NCBI GenBank assembly: GCA_023213395.1
Contig: CM041465.1
Span: forward strand, 102,803,741 to 102,867,740
Reading direction: 5' to 3'
DNA from: Cycas panzhihuaensis
Taxonomy: Eukaryota; Cycadophyta
Length of the DNA: 64,000 bases
Shown piece by piece: positions 43,568-53,580 of this stretch. The translations under genes were made by a program, and so were the position numbers. The number at the start of each line of letters is the position of its first letter. The stretch's first letter is position 1. The notes under the pieces were generated by a model, which was not told where the DNA came from, made no database searches, and saw only the letters and a program-made list of their open reading frames with translations.

Positions 43568-44128
43568 ATGCTGGAAAGAAGCTCCATCGAGATGATACCA
43601 GGCGAGGGATCCAGCACGACGGTCACGAGCGACACAACATTCTCTTCCATTGGGGAAGAACATCTCTATCATACTACAGAAGAGCCCACCACATCAACCA
43701 GTTACCAGCAAGAAGAACCGACTTATTTCGGGGAAATATACAACTCCTCGGATGACGAACACGGAATGAGGTTCATGGATTATTGGCTACAGGATGCATA
43801 TGAAGTAAACTCTTCTTCTTATAGATGTAATTTATTATCTAAATGTGTAACTACAGACATTGACAATAATTCAGATTCTTTTGAGTATATGATGACTAAC
43901 GATAGTTTAAGGGATGACAACAAACTAGACCAACAAACCCCTAGTTTACCTAATATTTTTTGTAGTTTTTTAGTAGCTAATAGTAATCCCCACATCCCTT
44001 CTACATCAGGCGTGGGTCCTGAGGTAGATTCCTTACCCCCCCCTTATTACAACCTGAGGAAGGAAGTAATATTCCTTCCTCCTCTTCTTTAGAAGTATAC
44101 CCACCCAGTAACAGATCTCTTCCAACCA
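43568..44128 (+). pseudogene. G3 linker between protease and second gag-like domain
   Basis: 174-codon frame (43568-44092). It has EEPTYFGEIYNSSDDEHGMR, YWLQDAYEVNSSSYRCNLLS and a Ser/Pro/Asp-rich spacer. Conserved in G1 and G2. The YFGEIYNSSDDE and YRCNLLS blocks are nearly invariant while the spacer varies, which suggests a short functional motif on a disordered arm. Confidence 0.6.
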
Positions 44129-44761
44129 TTGGCGCCAAAAACCAGGGAAATGGAAGGAGGATCACTGGTAAGTACTTCTAGAGATTCTGGTCTAGACAGT
44201 AGAATTATTATCCCAGAAGAAATAAGTCACCAAATTTATATTGGAAAGTATGTTAAACCATTTTATGGAGAGCAGTTGTATGGGACTATCCACTTAACCC
44301 ATTGTGTCGAATATTGGATAGAACATGGGAATTGGGACAAAACCCAATGGCAACAGGACTTAATACTAACCTTACGGGGAAAAGCTTGGTATTGGTACCT
44401 AGCCCACCAAGCCATTCTTAAAAATTGGAAAGAATTACAAACGATGTTTCGAATTCGATTCAATCATCCAACACAACTAGCCACTCTAGTATTCTATGTA
44501 GGTCAAAATCCTAGAGAACATATACAAAAATGTAAACAAAAATGGATATCTTTAAGTATACCTAAACAAAATTGGCCTAACTATTTCTACCATACCCTGG
44601 GAAGAGTAGCAAAGGACTGGTTCCTCGGAAAGGAACAAAGTTTAGATGTGACTTGGGGAAACTTAAGGAAATCCTTTATAAAAAGCTTTAGGCATACCTC
44701 TGACAACAAAGAAATAGATAGGATCCTAAAACGTATTAGATTAATGAGTATAAAACTATAA
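44129..44761 (+). CDS. G3 second gag-like domain (between protease and RT)
   Basis: 210 open codons in frame with the preceding linker (a TAG lies at 44090). Residues about 35-60: VKPFYGEQLYGTIHLTHCVE. Residues about 70-120: LILTLRGKAWYWYLAHQA and KELQTMFRIRFNHPTQLATL, comparable to TLRGVPLAWY and FEERFRKF of the main gag. Then VGQNPREHIQKCKQKWISLS, FYHTLGRVAKDWFLGKEQSL and WGNLRKSFIKSFRHTSDNKE. The repeated (L.G.A..W(F/Y) ... W..L...F..(R/S)F) pattern is that of a capsid domain. G1 keeps the same domain. An additional gag-like unit here is not part of the standard gypsy layout. Confidence 0.6.
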   Translation: MAPKTREMEGGSLVSTSRDSGLDSRIIIPEEISHQIYIGKYVKPFYGEQLYGTIHLTHCVEYWIEHGNWDKTQWQQDLILTLRGKAWYWYLAHQAILKNWKELQTMFRIRFNHPTQLATLVFYVGQNPREHIQKCKQKWISLSIPKQNWPNYFYHTLGRVAKDWFLGKEQSLDVTWGNLRKSFIKSFRHTSDNKEIDRILKRIRLMSIKL

Positions 44762-45040
44762 CAAAACCTGACAAACCAAGAAGAGGTAGAATCAGTACAT
44801 AGTGAAGAAGAAGAAGTTATGAATTACCCTGCAGAATTTAGAGAACTCAATATTGGAGAAAGGAAGTTAGAAGACGCTCCGGGACACAAAACCAGAAATA
44901 CAGAAGATGTGGGTGTAACTAAGTTGAAAACTACAGAGATTAATGTTGGCAGTCAGGATAATCCTAAATTCATACAAATTGGAAACTATTGGGATCCTCA
45001 GACAGTAGCGGAAGCCCAGTAGTTATTTGAGGAATTCCGC
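44762..45040 (+). pseudogene. G3 acidic linker before RT
   Basis: Continues in the same frame after a TAA (EEVESVHSEEEE, PAEFRELNIGERKLED), ending at a TAG (45020). No domain recognised. Confidence 0.5.
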
Positions 45041-45922
45041 GACGTATTTGCATGGTCGTACAAGGACCTGAAAGGCATTCCTCCGGAGATAGGAATGCAT
45101 CACATTGATTTAGTGAAGGATGCGAAACCGGTAAAACAGAGGCCTTACCGAATGAATCCTAAATATAAAGAAAAAGTGAAGGCCGAACTCGACAAAATGT
45201 TGGAAGCAGGCTATATCTACGAAATCGACTACAGTGACTGGGTAAGCCCTGTAGTGGTAGTTCCCAAGAAGAATGGGAAAATTAGGTATGCGTGTGGCTC
45301 TGAGACAGCTAAACAAGGTAACAAAGAAGGATCCATTTTCGTTACCTTTTATAGAGGATATTCTAGAAGCAGTTGGAGGAAATGAGATTTACTCCTTCAC
45401 AGACAGATTCAGCGGGTACAATCAAGTGCAGATTGCCCCAGAGGATCAAGCAAAAACCACATTCGTGACGGAATGGGGAACATACGCATATAAAGTGATA
45501 CCATTCGGTCTCACGAATGCACCAGCTACATTTCAGCGGATTGTAATCAATATCTTTCAGAAAGTTATTGGAGAAAAAGTTGATGTAGTCCTAGACGATT
45601 GGACATTGTATGGACTGATGAAGGATGACATGGAGAATTTGAGGGAAATGTTGCAAACGTGCCGTGAAAACAAGTTGTGCCTAAATCCAGAAAAGTGTAC
45701 CTTCCTGGTACCCTTCAGAAACTTATTGGGGCATATAGTCAGCAAGGAAGGATTGCTAACAGATCCAGCAAAGGTATCTGCAATTCTGCACTTTCCTACT
45801 CCGCTTACGAGAAAACAGCTAAAAGGTTTTTTGGGATTGACGGGATACTATAGAAAATTCATCAGGGGGTATGCATACATATCAGGACCCCTGGAGGAGC
45901 TATTGAAAAAGAACATTTAATG
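45041..45922 (+). pseudogene. G3 reverse transcriptase
   Basis: Starts at DVFAWSYKDLKGIPPEIGMH. The fingers segment (RPYRMNPKYKEKVKAELDKM, VVVPKKNGKIR) is in one frame to about 45290, then a frameshift. The frame 45273-45920 has LNKVTKKDPFSLPFIEDILE, FTDRFSGYNQVQIAPEDQAK, FGLTNAPATFQRIV and the palm VDVVLDDWTLYG, that is VLDD where G1 has FLDD. The connection region (KGFLGLTGYYRKFIRGYAYI) ends at a TAA, 45918-45920. Copies element RNA into DNA. Confidence 0.85.
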
Positions 45923-46560
45923 GGCATGGACGGAAGAACAGCAACAAGCGTTTGAAACATTAAAACAAGCTATCGTAGCAGCACCTATACTGCAATTTCC
46001 AGATTGGAAGAAGACTTTTCATGTGCATGTGGATGCGTCGCAATACGCTATTGGATGCGTATTGGCACAGCCTAGTGACGACAAGATAGATCATCCAATC
46101 AACTTCGCCAGTCGAAAACTCACAAAAGCCGAGCAGAATTATACGACAACAGAGAGGGAAGCACTCGACATGGTATACGCATTGCAAAAATTTCGACACT
46201 ATCTATTATCAAATCCCTTCTTGTTTTTCGTCGATCACCAAGCGGTGATGTATTTGGTGAATAAACCGATCATGCGAGAGCGAATCAGCAGGTGGTTGAT
46301 GTTGTTCCAGGAATTTTCTTTCAAAATCATTGTGAAACCCGGTAAAGCCCATATTATCCACGATCAGTTGTCGAGAATCCCAAACGGAGAAAAAGCTACG
46401 GGGGTGCCAGACGACTTTCCAGACGCAGCTCTATTCAATGTAGAAACGGTTCCAACGGACTGGTATGAGGGAATACCAGAATATTTAGCGACTGGAGAAG
46501 TATCAGCAAAGTTAGATCGTACGAGAAAGAGAAATTTTATCAGAAAAGCAGAGCCATATA
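45923..46560 (+). pseudogene. G3 RNase H
   Basis: In the frame of the RT after one stop. TEEQQQAFETLKQAIVAAPI, HVHVDASQYAIGCVLAQPSD (first Asp), REALDMVYALQKFRHYLLSN (Glu), FFVDHQAVMYLVNKPIMRER (Asp) and AHIIHDQLSRIPNGEK. The RT-RNase H-type DASxxAIGxVL motif is complete. Only one RNase H domain is visible; the extra archaeal-type copy of some Tat elements is not seen. Confidence 0.85.
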
Positions 46561-47713
46561 AATTAATCAATGGAGAATTATACAAATTGGGGCCAGACGA
46601 CGTGTTACGACGTTGTGTTCGACCGCATCGAGATAAACCACATCATGTCGCAGGCGCACGAAGGAATAACGGGTGGCCACATGGGGAAATCGGCCACATG
46701 GCGGAAAATTTTGATGTCCAGATTCTGGTGGTTGTCCATGTTCAAGGATGTCAAGAAATGGATTCAAGCTTGCAACTATTGCCAGCGGGTGGGGAAACCC
46801 AATCGACAGGATTTTCAACCTATACATTCTATTTTACCTTTGGCACCATTCGAGAAATGGGGACTCGACTTTGTGGGGCCAATTAAACCAGCCGCTCGTC
46901 GATCGAAAGCTCGATACATTCTGGTGGCAACTGACTACACGACAAAGTGGGTAGAAGCACAAGCGTTACGGAAAGCCGATGCGGAAAGCACAGCGCGATT
47001 TCTGTATGAGGTGGTGATTACACGATTTGGATGCCCCTTGGAGATTGTAAGTGACCAAGACGCCCACTTCCTAAATCAAACTATCAAAACACTGACATCA
47101 GCATTTATGATTAGCCATCGGGAATCTACTCCATATTACCCGAGAGCCAATGGTCAAGCAGAAAGTTCGAACAAGATAATCGAGAATTGCTTGCGGAAGA
47201 TATGCGACATTGGCAGATCTGATTGGGCCGAGAAATTACCATCTGTGCTATGGGCATTTCGAACAACATACAAGAGATCAATTGGACAAACTCCATTCCA
47301 GCTTGTGTATGGCACAGAAGCCATTCTCCCAACAGAATTTGAGATATCCAGTCTACGAGCTGCTATGCAATGTCGATTGGACGACTTCCAGTCCTTACGG
47401 CAACAATTGGAAGATTTAGTGCGATTGGAAGAAAAGCGACACATGGCAAATTGGTTGCAAAATGTGGAGAAGCAATGGCAAAGGGCATGGCACGACCGCC
47501 ATTTACGAAAACCTCAGTTTAAATAAGGTGATCAAAATCTTGCTCTCTGACGACAAATTCAAAATGCACCCTGGTAAACTCAAGATGCGGTGGTTGGGAC
47601 TATACATCGCAGAAAGAATCTTCGAGAATGGATCGGTGCAACTTCGAGAAATTGACGGACCGCTGCTACCAACCCAGGTAAACGGTAGCAAACTCAAACC
47701 ATACATTGAGTAG
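46561..47713 (+). pseudogene. G3 integrase
   Basis: The frame 46570-47526 holds the zinc region (HIMSQAHEGITGGHMGKSAT ... CNYCQRVGKPNRQDF), then the catalytic core: KWGLDFVGPIKPAARRSKAR (first Asp), EIVSDQDAHFLNQTIKTL (second Asp) and ANGQAESSNKIIENCLRKIC (Glu). All three catalytic residues are intact. VLWAFRTTYKRSIGQTPF and LVYGTEAILPTEFEISSL are typical. After a TAA (47524) the C-terminal tail continues to KLKPYIE at 47713. The core is one of the longest clean frames in the window. Confidence 0.9.
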
Positions 47714-48596
47714 CCCAGCTTACCAGCCGGATCAGCTAGTTGTACCATATCATATTGCATGAAATTGAGGCACAATCAAATGCCTTGATACCGAGCCATG
47801 ATCCAGTTCGGTATGGATACAGAAAAAGAGAAAAAAATAAAAAACAACCGTAACTCATCATAGACATAAGTAATAGCATCAACAATTGAAAAAATCATAG
47901 GAAAAATCCAAAGCATACAAGCAAAATACATTATACGTACCAAAAGGGTATGTTACTAGGTACGTACAGTTAAAAAAGTGATCAAATTTAAAAAATACAC
48001 TATACGTACCAAGGAAATACAGTCCAGTACGCACAGTTCAAAAAAGTGACTCAAAATTACACTATACGTACCTGAAAAGTACGCAGTCAGGTACGCATAG
48101 TGTAAACAAATTTTAAGTTGCTCAATTACATTATACGTACCTGAAAAGTACGCAAGTAGGTATGCACAGTGAAAAGAGGAGTAAATTAAAAGATTACAGT
48201 GTACATACCAAAAAAGTACGTGTCAGTGCATACGATGGAAAACAAACTTAAGTGCCCAATTATATTCTACGCAGGAAGCGTCGTGTCCGAAATCACGCAC
48301 AGTGGAGGCACTTAACACTACACGTACCAACGGCACATATAAGACAAAAATTTGAATACGACAAAGTATTACGTACCCGCGAGCATTCCCGCGAAGTATG
48401 CAGAGCGGAACGGATGAATCAACTACAAAAAATCCGCCAAGCAATCGTACGGCACGGCACGCAAGGAAATTGACTCCGGTACGCATCTCAGTACGGAAAG
48501 TCACACAAACGGCAAGCATTCCTCAAAGGTACGTATGTAGGGTTCCGGTCTGTACGCTTAGGTTACTTTTCGTATCTCTGGGACTCCACAGCCATT
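47714..48596 (+). other. G3 spacer between integrase and 3' ORF
   Basis: Noncoding. Contains a purine/A-rich run (47821-47850) and the hairpin repeat array (47923-48260), then a GC-richer stretch with further GTACG motifs up to the 3' ORF start. Confidence 0.6.
47923..48260 (+). repeat. G3 hairpin repeat array (five units of about 65 bp)
   Basis: Units start near 47923, 47991, 48055, 48123 and 48192. Typical unit: CACTATACGTACCTG then AAAAGTACGCAGT then CAGGTACGCATAGTG. The outer arms are inverted copies of each other, so each unit can form a stem-loop. The spacer after the hairpin is AT-rich and more variable. Confidence 0.75.
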
Positions 48597-49679
48597 ATGA
48601 GGACAGCAGGATGCCAAGAGGCATTTATACCAAAGCTCAAGCAAGAGTTACAAGCCCTACCAGCTCAATTCCAGACCAGGGTTAAGCAAGCAGGATGGGG
48701 AGACTACATTTACTGCAACCCAATGTATTATGACCCGGAACTTATGGACCAAATCCTGATGGCACTGACGGAGGATAGCAGGAAGGCCAAAATGGATGCA
48801 AACATAATTCACACCATTACAAAACTTCCAAATGAAGAAGTTCCACTGGGAACAAAAAGGTCAGAAGTGGACCGAGAAATGTGGTTAAGGGAATTGTATC
48901 AACCCAACACTCAGATCATGTCCGGTGGAATCCGTGTAGCAGACATTATTGATGTTAGACTTCACTGGGTGGCAAAAGTGATAAATTCCATATTTTTGTC
49001 CAAACGGAAGTACACCTACATTCAGGGAGGCATGATGCAAGTGTTGTTGAAAATTCGGGATGGGGAGAAGCTGAATTGGTCCGAATTCTTGGCGGAGAAC
49101 ATGAGGCAGCAACTCAAGGAGATTAGGACACATCCATTCTGACATCCCTCCTTGCTTTTGGCTATCTTATTCTATCAGTGTCTAGATGTGCAGCTGACCA
49201 GGACCACCATTTCTCCACGGGAACCGATAATTAAACAGTGGGCAGCAGAATTTCCAGACACAGTTAATAGCCTGGAAGCAAAGAGAAGAGTACAAAAACA
49301 AATGTAGAAAGTACTTACCTAGTTACAGAAGACACCAGGAACACCCATTCCTCATCGGACAAAACAGGCTGTCCATAGAAGAGGTAAGAGGAAGAAGGGA
49401 GAAGAAGAATCAGAGGAGGAGGAAGAAGAAGCAGAGGTCTCCTGGGAAGAATGGGAAGACTTCCCTCAGGCAACAGAGGCAGGGGAACCCTCAGCACCTC
49501 CTACACCACATGACAAAGCGGGACCCATAATTCAGTTAATTCAGGAAATGGAGGAAGGGTATAAAGCTGAGATAGATGCCCTTCAAGACAAAATTAAAGA
49601 AAAGGATGCTATCATTGCCACTCTAACACAGATCAATGAAGAAATTTTGGGAGGACAGAGGCAGCAGGAGCCGCCTTGA
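48597..49679 (+). pseudogene. G3 3' accessory ORF (360 codons, three stops)
   Basis: One frame from ATG 48597 to the TGA at 49677-49679, interrupted by TGA 49140, TAG 49305 and TAG 49320. Each corresponds to a sense codon in G2 or G1, so the ancestral frame is clear. N-terminal half: FIPKLKQELQALPAQFQTRV, NPMYYDPELMDQILMAL, IIHTITKLPNEEVPLGTKRS, EVDREMWLRELY, FLSKRKYTYIQGGMMQVLLK and NWSEFLAENMRQQLKEIR. C-terminal half: a basic GKRKKGEEE patch, an acidic run of Glu, then EMEEGYKAEIDALQDKIKEK with heptad spacing (coiled coil). No signal peptide or membrane segment, so it is not an envelope-type protein. Function unknown. Confidence 0.7.
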
Positions 49680-49775
49680 GACAGAGCGGGGGAGGGATAC
49701 CCCGAAATTTTGAAAAATTTTTGGAGTTTTGTTGAGCAAGGATGCTCAAACCCATAATTGTTGACCCGAGATAGA
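49680..49775 (+). promoter_or_regulatory. G3 polypurine tract and pre-LTR segment
   Basis: AGAGCGGGGGAGGGA at 49682-49696 is the best polypurine tract, but it lies about 80 bases before the LTR. The intervening TTGAGCAAGGATGCTCAA inverted repeat (49733-49750) and TTGTTGAC are conserved in G2 and partly in G1. Confidence 0.45.
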
Positions 49776-50640
49776 TGTTGGGGCATAAAGTGATCATATG
49801 GCTGTGGGAAGACCAGAGGTAGGTCAGGTAACCTGAGATGTGCAGTGCGGACCGTGCAGGCGATGCCACGAGGCAAAACAGTGAAGAAATCAGCATTATG
49901 GGTACGTATGATAGGTGCATACCTGGAACGGGTACGTACCACAGAGACATACCAAAGGTGTGAGCGGAACCAAAGCGAGGCGATGCATGCGACCAAATGG
50001 GACCAGTGGAGGCCTGGGAAGCTGCCAGACGTACGTACGGACGTACGGATCCAAAGAGTCATTAGTTAAAGTGCCTAACTAAGTGATTAATGAAAGTGCG
50101 TATGGTGAAAGTGCGTATGGTGAAAGTGCGTATGATGAAAGAATGCGGTTATGACAAGGTCATAACCCTTCAGCCAAAAGGTACCAAGAAGAGTACTTAA
50201 GGAGGTACGCATGAACCATCAGATTAGGGTGAGAGCCAATTATCAAGGTACACAAAGGTGCGGAAGCCAGCACGTATGACAGCCAGTTGGAGTAGCATTG
50301 AATGATAAGTACCATCTGGGTACGCATGTGTAACAGAAGGAATGTATGCTGCTAGAATGCACAGGAATGCATTCCAGCCTCTGTGTAATTAAGTTGATTA
50401 CTTAATAAAAGGAAGAGTTACATGGAAAGCTGTGTATTCTTTGTGTTATGATGATGAAAATACTGAGTATGTGTTGATTTCTGTGCTGTTGTGTACCATT
50501 GTGGTATAATTCTGTGAAATATCTGTGGAATGTATGTGAATAACCATGTTGACAGTATCCTGACTAGACTATAGCACTGTGTAACCTTGACAAGTGTGGT
50601 TATCTCATAAGTGTAATAAGATAACCCTATAGAGTCAACA
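49776..50640 (+). repeat. G3 3' LTR (865 bp)
   Basis: TGTTGGGGCATAAAG...GAGTCAACA followed by the TGTAT duplication. Longer than the 5' LTR partly because of a 15-bp triplication at 50096-50140. Confidence 0.95.
50096..50140 (+). repeat. 15-bp triplication in the G3 3' LTR
   Basis: GTGCGTATGGTGAAA three times (the last copy with one change). The 5' LTR has no such repeat at the equivalent place near 40360, so it arose after insertion or in the template. Confidence 0.9.
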
Positions 50641-50645
50641 TGTAT

Positions 50646-51480
50646 CACTCCTAGTGAGAATCATATCATCCACATAAACCACATTTATTGCAATTAGCCC
50701 ATTTTTTTAATTGTGTACAGTTTGGAATCTAAGCTGCATCGGAGAAAACCATTTTGTGAGAGAAATTTGTCCAATTTGACGTACCAAGCTCTTGGAGCTT
50801 GCTTTAATCCATATAATGCCTTCTTCAATTTGCACACAAGATTTTCTTGACCCTTTTTAATCTAGCCTTCTGGCTATCTCACGTAGACTTCTTCTTCCAG
50901 CTCACCATGCACGAAAGCACTTTTTACATCCAACTGATAAATTTTCCAATTGTTTTGAGATGCTAAAGCAATTGTTACTCTTACAGTGTCAAGTTGGGCA
51001 ACAGGTGAGAATGTTTCGTCAAAGACTATCCCTGTTGTTTGGGTACAACCCTTTGCTACAAGTCTGGCCATATGCTTTTCTATCCTGCCATCAACATTTT
51101 CCTTTATTTTGTATATCCACTTGCAATTGACCACTGACTTGTCGTTAGGCAAATCGACCAGCTCCCAAGTTTGATTTTTGGTGATTGATTTCATTTCAGC
51201 ATCCATTGTTGCTTGCCATTCTGCATGTTCCTTTGCTTCTTCAAAGGACTGTAGTTCTATGTTGCTAAATAATTTCTGATGCTTCTATCTTCTTGTCTTG
51301 TGTGTAAACACGCCTCCCTTTCCTTCTTCAATAGTTTTAATGTACCATTTTGGTACTCTCTTTTCCTCCTCCTTTTCTTCTATGACTAATTCCTCAGGGG
51401 ATAATTCTTCTCTTTCAGAGGCTATACTTCCATGAGGTAGAGATGTTGTTTCTGACTCTTCTACATCATCTCGTCATATA
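50646..51480 (-). pseudogene. C5 reverse transcriptase
   Basis: Continues C5 right of G3. The palm motif near 50655-50690 reads VVYVDDMILTRSD (both Asp intact). The frame 50874-51206 has ITKNQTWELVDLPNDKSVVN, CKWIYKIKENVDGRIEKHMA, RLVAKGCTQTTGIVFDETFS, YQLDVKSAFVHGELEEEVYV. The linker to integrase (51207-51480) is acidic and broken. Confidence 0.85.
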
Positions 51481-51482
51481 TC

Positions 51483-51921
51483 CTATGATGTTATTCCAGA
51501 GATTTCTTCTACCAGAGGCTCTTCTTGCAATATCCCTCTTGGTGCTTTTTCAATTACTGGACGTGAAAAATGGCTTCTAGTGACATATCCTTCGTTAAAA
51601 ATGACATCTTTACTTATGTAGATCTTATTAGTTTTTGGATCTATAAATTTATAGGCTTTTGAGTTTTTACTACAGCCTATCATAATACAATCTATACTTT
51701 TGGAGTCAAGTTTGGATCTCCTTTTGTTTGGTATACGAATGAAAGCTTGACATCCAAATATTTTCAAGACATTACATCTGGTTTTTGTCCCATCCAGGCT
51801 TCTTCTGGAGTAATTTGTTCTAAGACTTTTGTTGGACTTCAATTTATCAGGTAGCAGGTTGTAGTTACTACTTCTACCCAATAAGATTTTGAGACTTGTT
51901 TGTCATAAATCATGCTGCGAG
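51483..51921 (-). pseudogene. C5 integrase C-terminal part
   Basis: The frame 51483-51881 gives NVLKIFGCQAFIRIPNKRRS, KLDSKSIDCIMIGCSKNSKA, YKFIDPKTNKIYISKDVIFN and the tail. The segment from 51882 to 51921 (SMIYDKQVSKSYWVE-like) leads back to the catalytic-core end, which C6 has separated from the rest at the sequence GCGAG. Confidence 0.85.
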
Positions 51922-52108
51922 TGTAGGATTGAAGCTACAATGGCAGATGAAGAATGCTTGATCATATTATTGAGAGCATATGAGTATATATATACAATTA
52001 GGGTTTATAACCCTCTGGAACTACTTTGTAACTGATACATGGCATAATGACACGTGTTATTGACACGTGTCATTAATATACAAAAGGGTTAAACATTATA
52101 TTCTAACA
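51922..52108 (-). repeat. C6 3' LTR (187 bp)
   Basis: TGTAGGATTGAAG...ATTCTAACA. Followed on the plus strand by TCCCTTCTT, the polypurine tract in reverse. Confidence 0.9.
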
Positions 52109-52633
52109 TCCCTTCTTAATGTCATGTCCTTTTCCTTCATATCGATCTTATCTCTGAGGTACATGAACTTCTCCTTGGGAAGAGGTTTTGTGAAGATGTT
52201 AGCTAATTGTTCCGAACTTGCACAATTTGACTTCCCCTCTGTCTACTTTCTCTCGGATGAAGTGATGATGAACTTCAACATGTTTCGTTCGGGCATGAAA
52301 AATCGGGTTCTTCATCATTTGAATGGTGCTCTGATTGTCACAGTTGATTACAGTTGCAGCCTTTTGAGAAAACTGTAGTTCATCCAAAAGACGTCTTAGC
52401 CAAATAGCCTCACAGGAGGATTGAACTGCTGCCTAGTATTCAGCTTCAGATGTAGATAATGATACAGTGGACTGTTTCTTCGTTCTCTAAGATACAATAC
52501 CGTTTCCCAGGTCAAAACAGTATCCAGACGTAGATTTTCGACTATCAATGTCTCCTGCCCAGTCCGAGTCTATGTAACCGATTAATAGATTTGATCCTTG
52601 ATTACTGTAGTAAATACCATATGTCTTTGATCC
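52109..52633 (-). pseudogene. C6 RNase H
   Basis: The frame 52199-52387 gives FSQKAATVINCDNQSTIQMM, NPIFHARTKHVEVHHHFIRE. Upstream to 52633: GYIDSDWAGDIDSRKSTSGY-like and AEYxAAVQSSCEAIWLRRLL-like segments in broken frames. Degrades the RNA strand during cDNA synthesis. Confidence 0.8.
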
Positions 52634-53580
52634 TTACAGGTAACGAAGAATATGCTTGGTCGCTTTCCAATGTGATACCTTTGGGGCAGACATGTACCTT
52701 GAGATTAGCCCTACTGTAAATGCAATGTCTAGTCTACTTGAAGTGAGATATATGAGATTTCCAACTAGTTTCCTGTAATAAGTGTTATTTACTGCTTCCC
52801 CATCAAGATTAGTAGTGAGCTTGGTTCCAGAGCACATGGGTATGAGAGATGGTTTGCAATTTATCTTACCGAAGTCTTCTAATATGTGTGTTGTATACTT
52901 ACTTTGATGTATGAAGATTCCACCCTTTAGCTTATGAATTTCTATTCCTAGGTAGTAGTGGATTTCTCCCAGATCTGTCATTTTGAAGGTTTAGGACAAT
53001 TGAAGTCACAAAGAGTTGATCCAGTTGGTGTTACTACCAATGAGTATCAGATCTTCGACATACAATACAAGAATGGTGACTTTGTCATTCTTATCAGTGT
53101 GAATGTAAAGGCCAAAGTCAACTTCTGATCACTTCATTCCAAGACTTTGCAGCCAAGCTCTAGGAGCCTGTTTTAGTCCATAAAGAGCCTTGTTAAGTTT
53201 GCAGACAAGGTGTTCCTATCCTTGTGTGATGTATCCTGGTGGTTGCTCCACGTATACTTCCTCATGAAGGTCTCCATTGAGAAAGGCTCCTTTAACATCC
53301 ATTTGATACATTGGCCAATTATTTTGTGCAGCTAGGGCAATTATTGTCCTAATGGTTGTCATTTTCTTGTGAGAGCAAACGTTTCATCATAATCTATTCC
53401 TTGAGTTTGAGAATAACCTTTTGCCACAAGTCGGGCCTTGTACTTCTCAATTGATCCATCAAATTTTTCTTTGATTTTATACAACCATCTACATCCAATG
53501 ATGGGTTTACCTTGAGGTGGAGTAGTAAGTTCCCAAGTCTTATTAATGTAGATTGATTCCATTTCTTTATTCATTGTTTC
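52634..53580 (-). pseudogene. C6 reverse transcriptase, palm Asp lost
   Basis: Frame 52634-52981: MTDLGEIHYYLGIEIHKLKG, VNNTYYRKLVGNLIYLTSSR. Near 53051-53062 the palm motif reads YVED, not YVDD, so a catalytic Asp is replaced. Frame 53359-53574: [56 protein letters not shown]. Several frameshifts between. Non-functional enzyme. Confidence 0.85.

Larger units (their letters stand above)
40046..50640 (+). mobile_element. G3: complete Tat-like Ty3/gypsy element, 10.6 kb
   Basis: LTRs 40046-40866 and 49776-50640, target-site duplication TGTAT perfect (40041-40045 and 50641-50645). Order: primer-binding region, gag with zinc knuckles, protease, linker, second gag-like domain, RT, RNase H, integrase, hairpin array, 3' ORF, LTR. 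It is the reference copy for G1 and G2. The LTRs differ by substitutions and several short indels, so the insertion is not recent, and each gene carries a few stops or frameshifts. Confidence 0.95.

Noticed and set aside
47923-48260. CRISPR-like array
   Set aside because: The repeats are imperfect hairpins with diverged spacers in a plant retroelement; no cas genes; the same structure lies at the equivalent place of G2.
49315-49497. Minus-strand Leu/Pro-rich ORF in the G3 3' ORF
   Set aside because: Reverse reading of the Glu/Lys-rich segment of the 3' ORF; its composition is an artefact of the codons.
40046-50640. Envelope gene (endogenous-retrovirus-like) in G3
   Set aside because: The 3' ORF has no signal peptide, no transmembrane segment and no Cys pattern; its tail is charged and coiled-coil-like.
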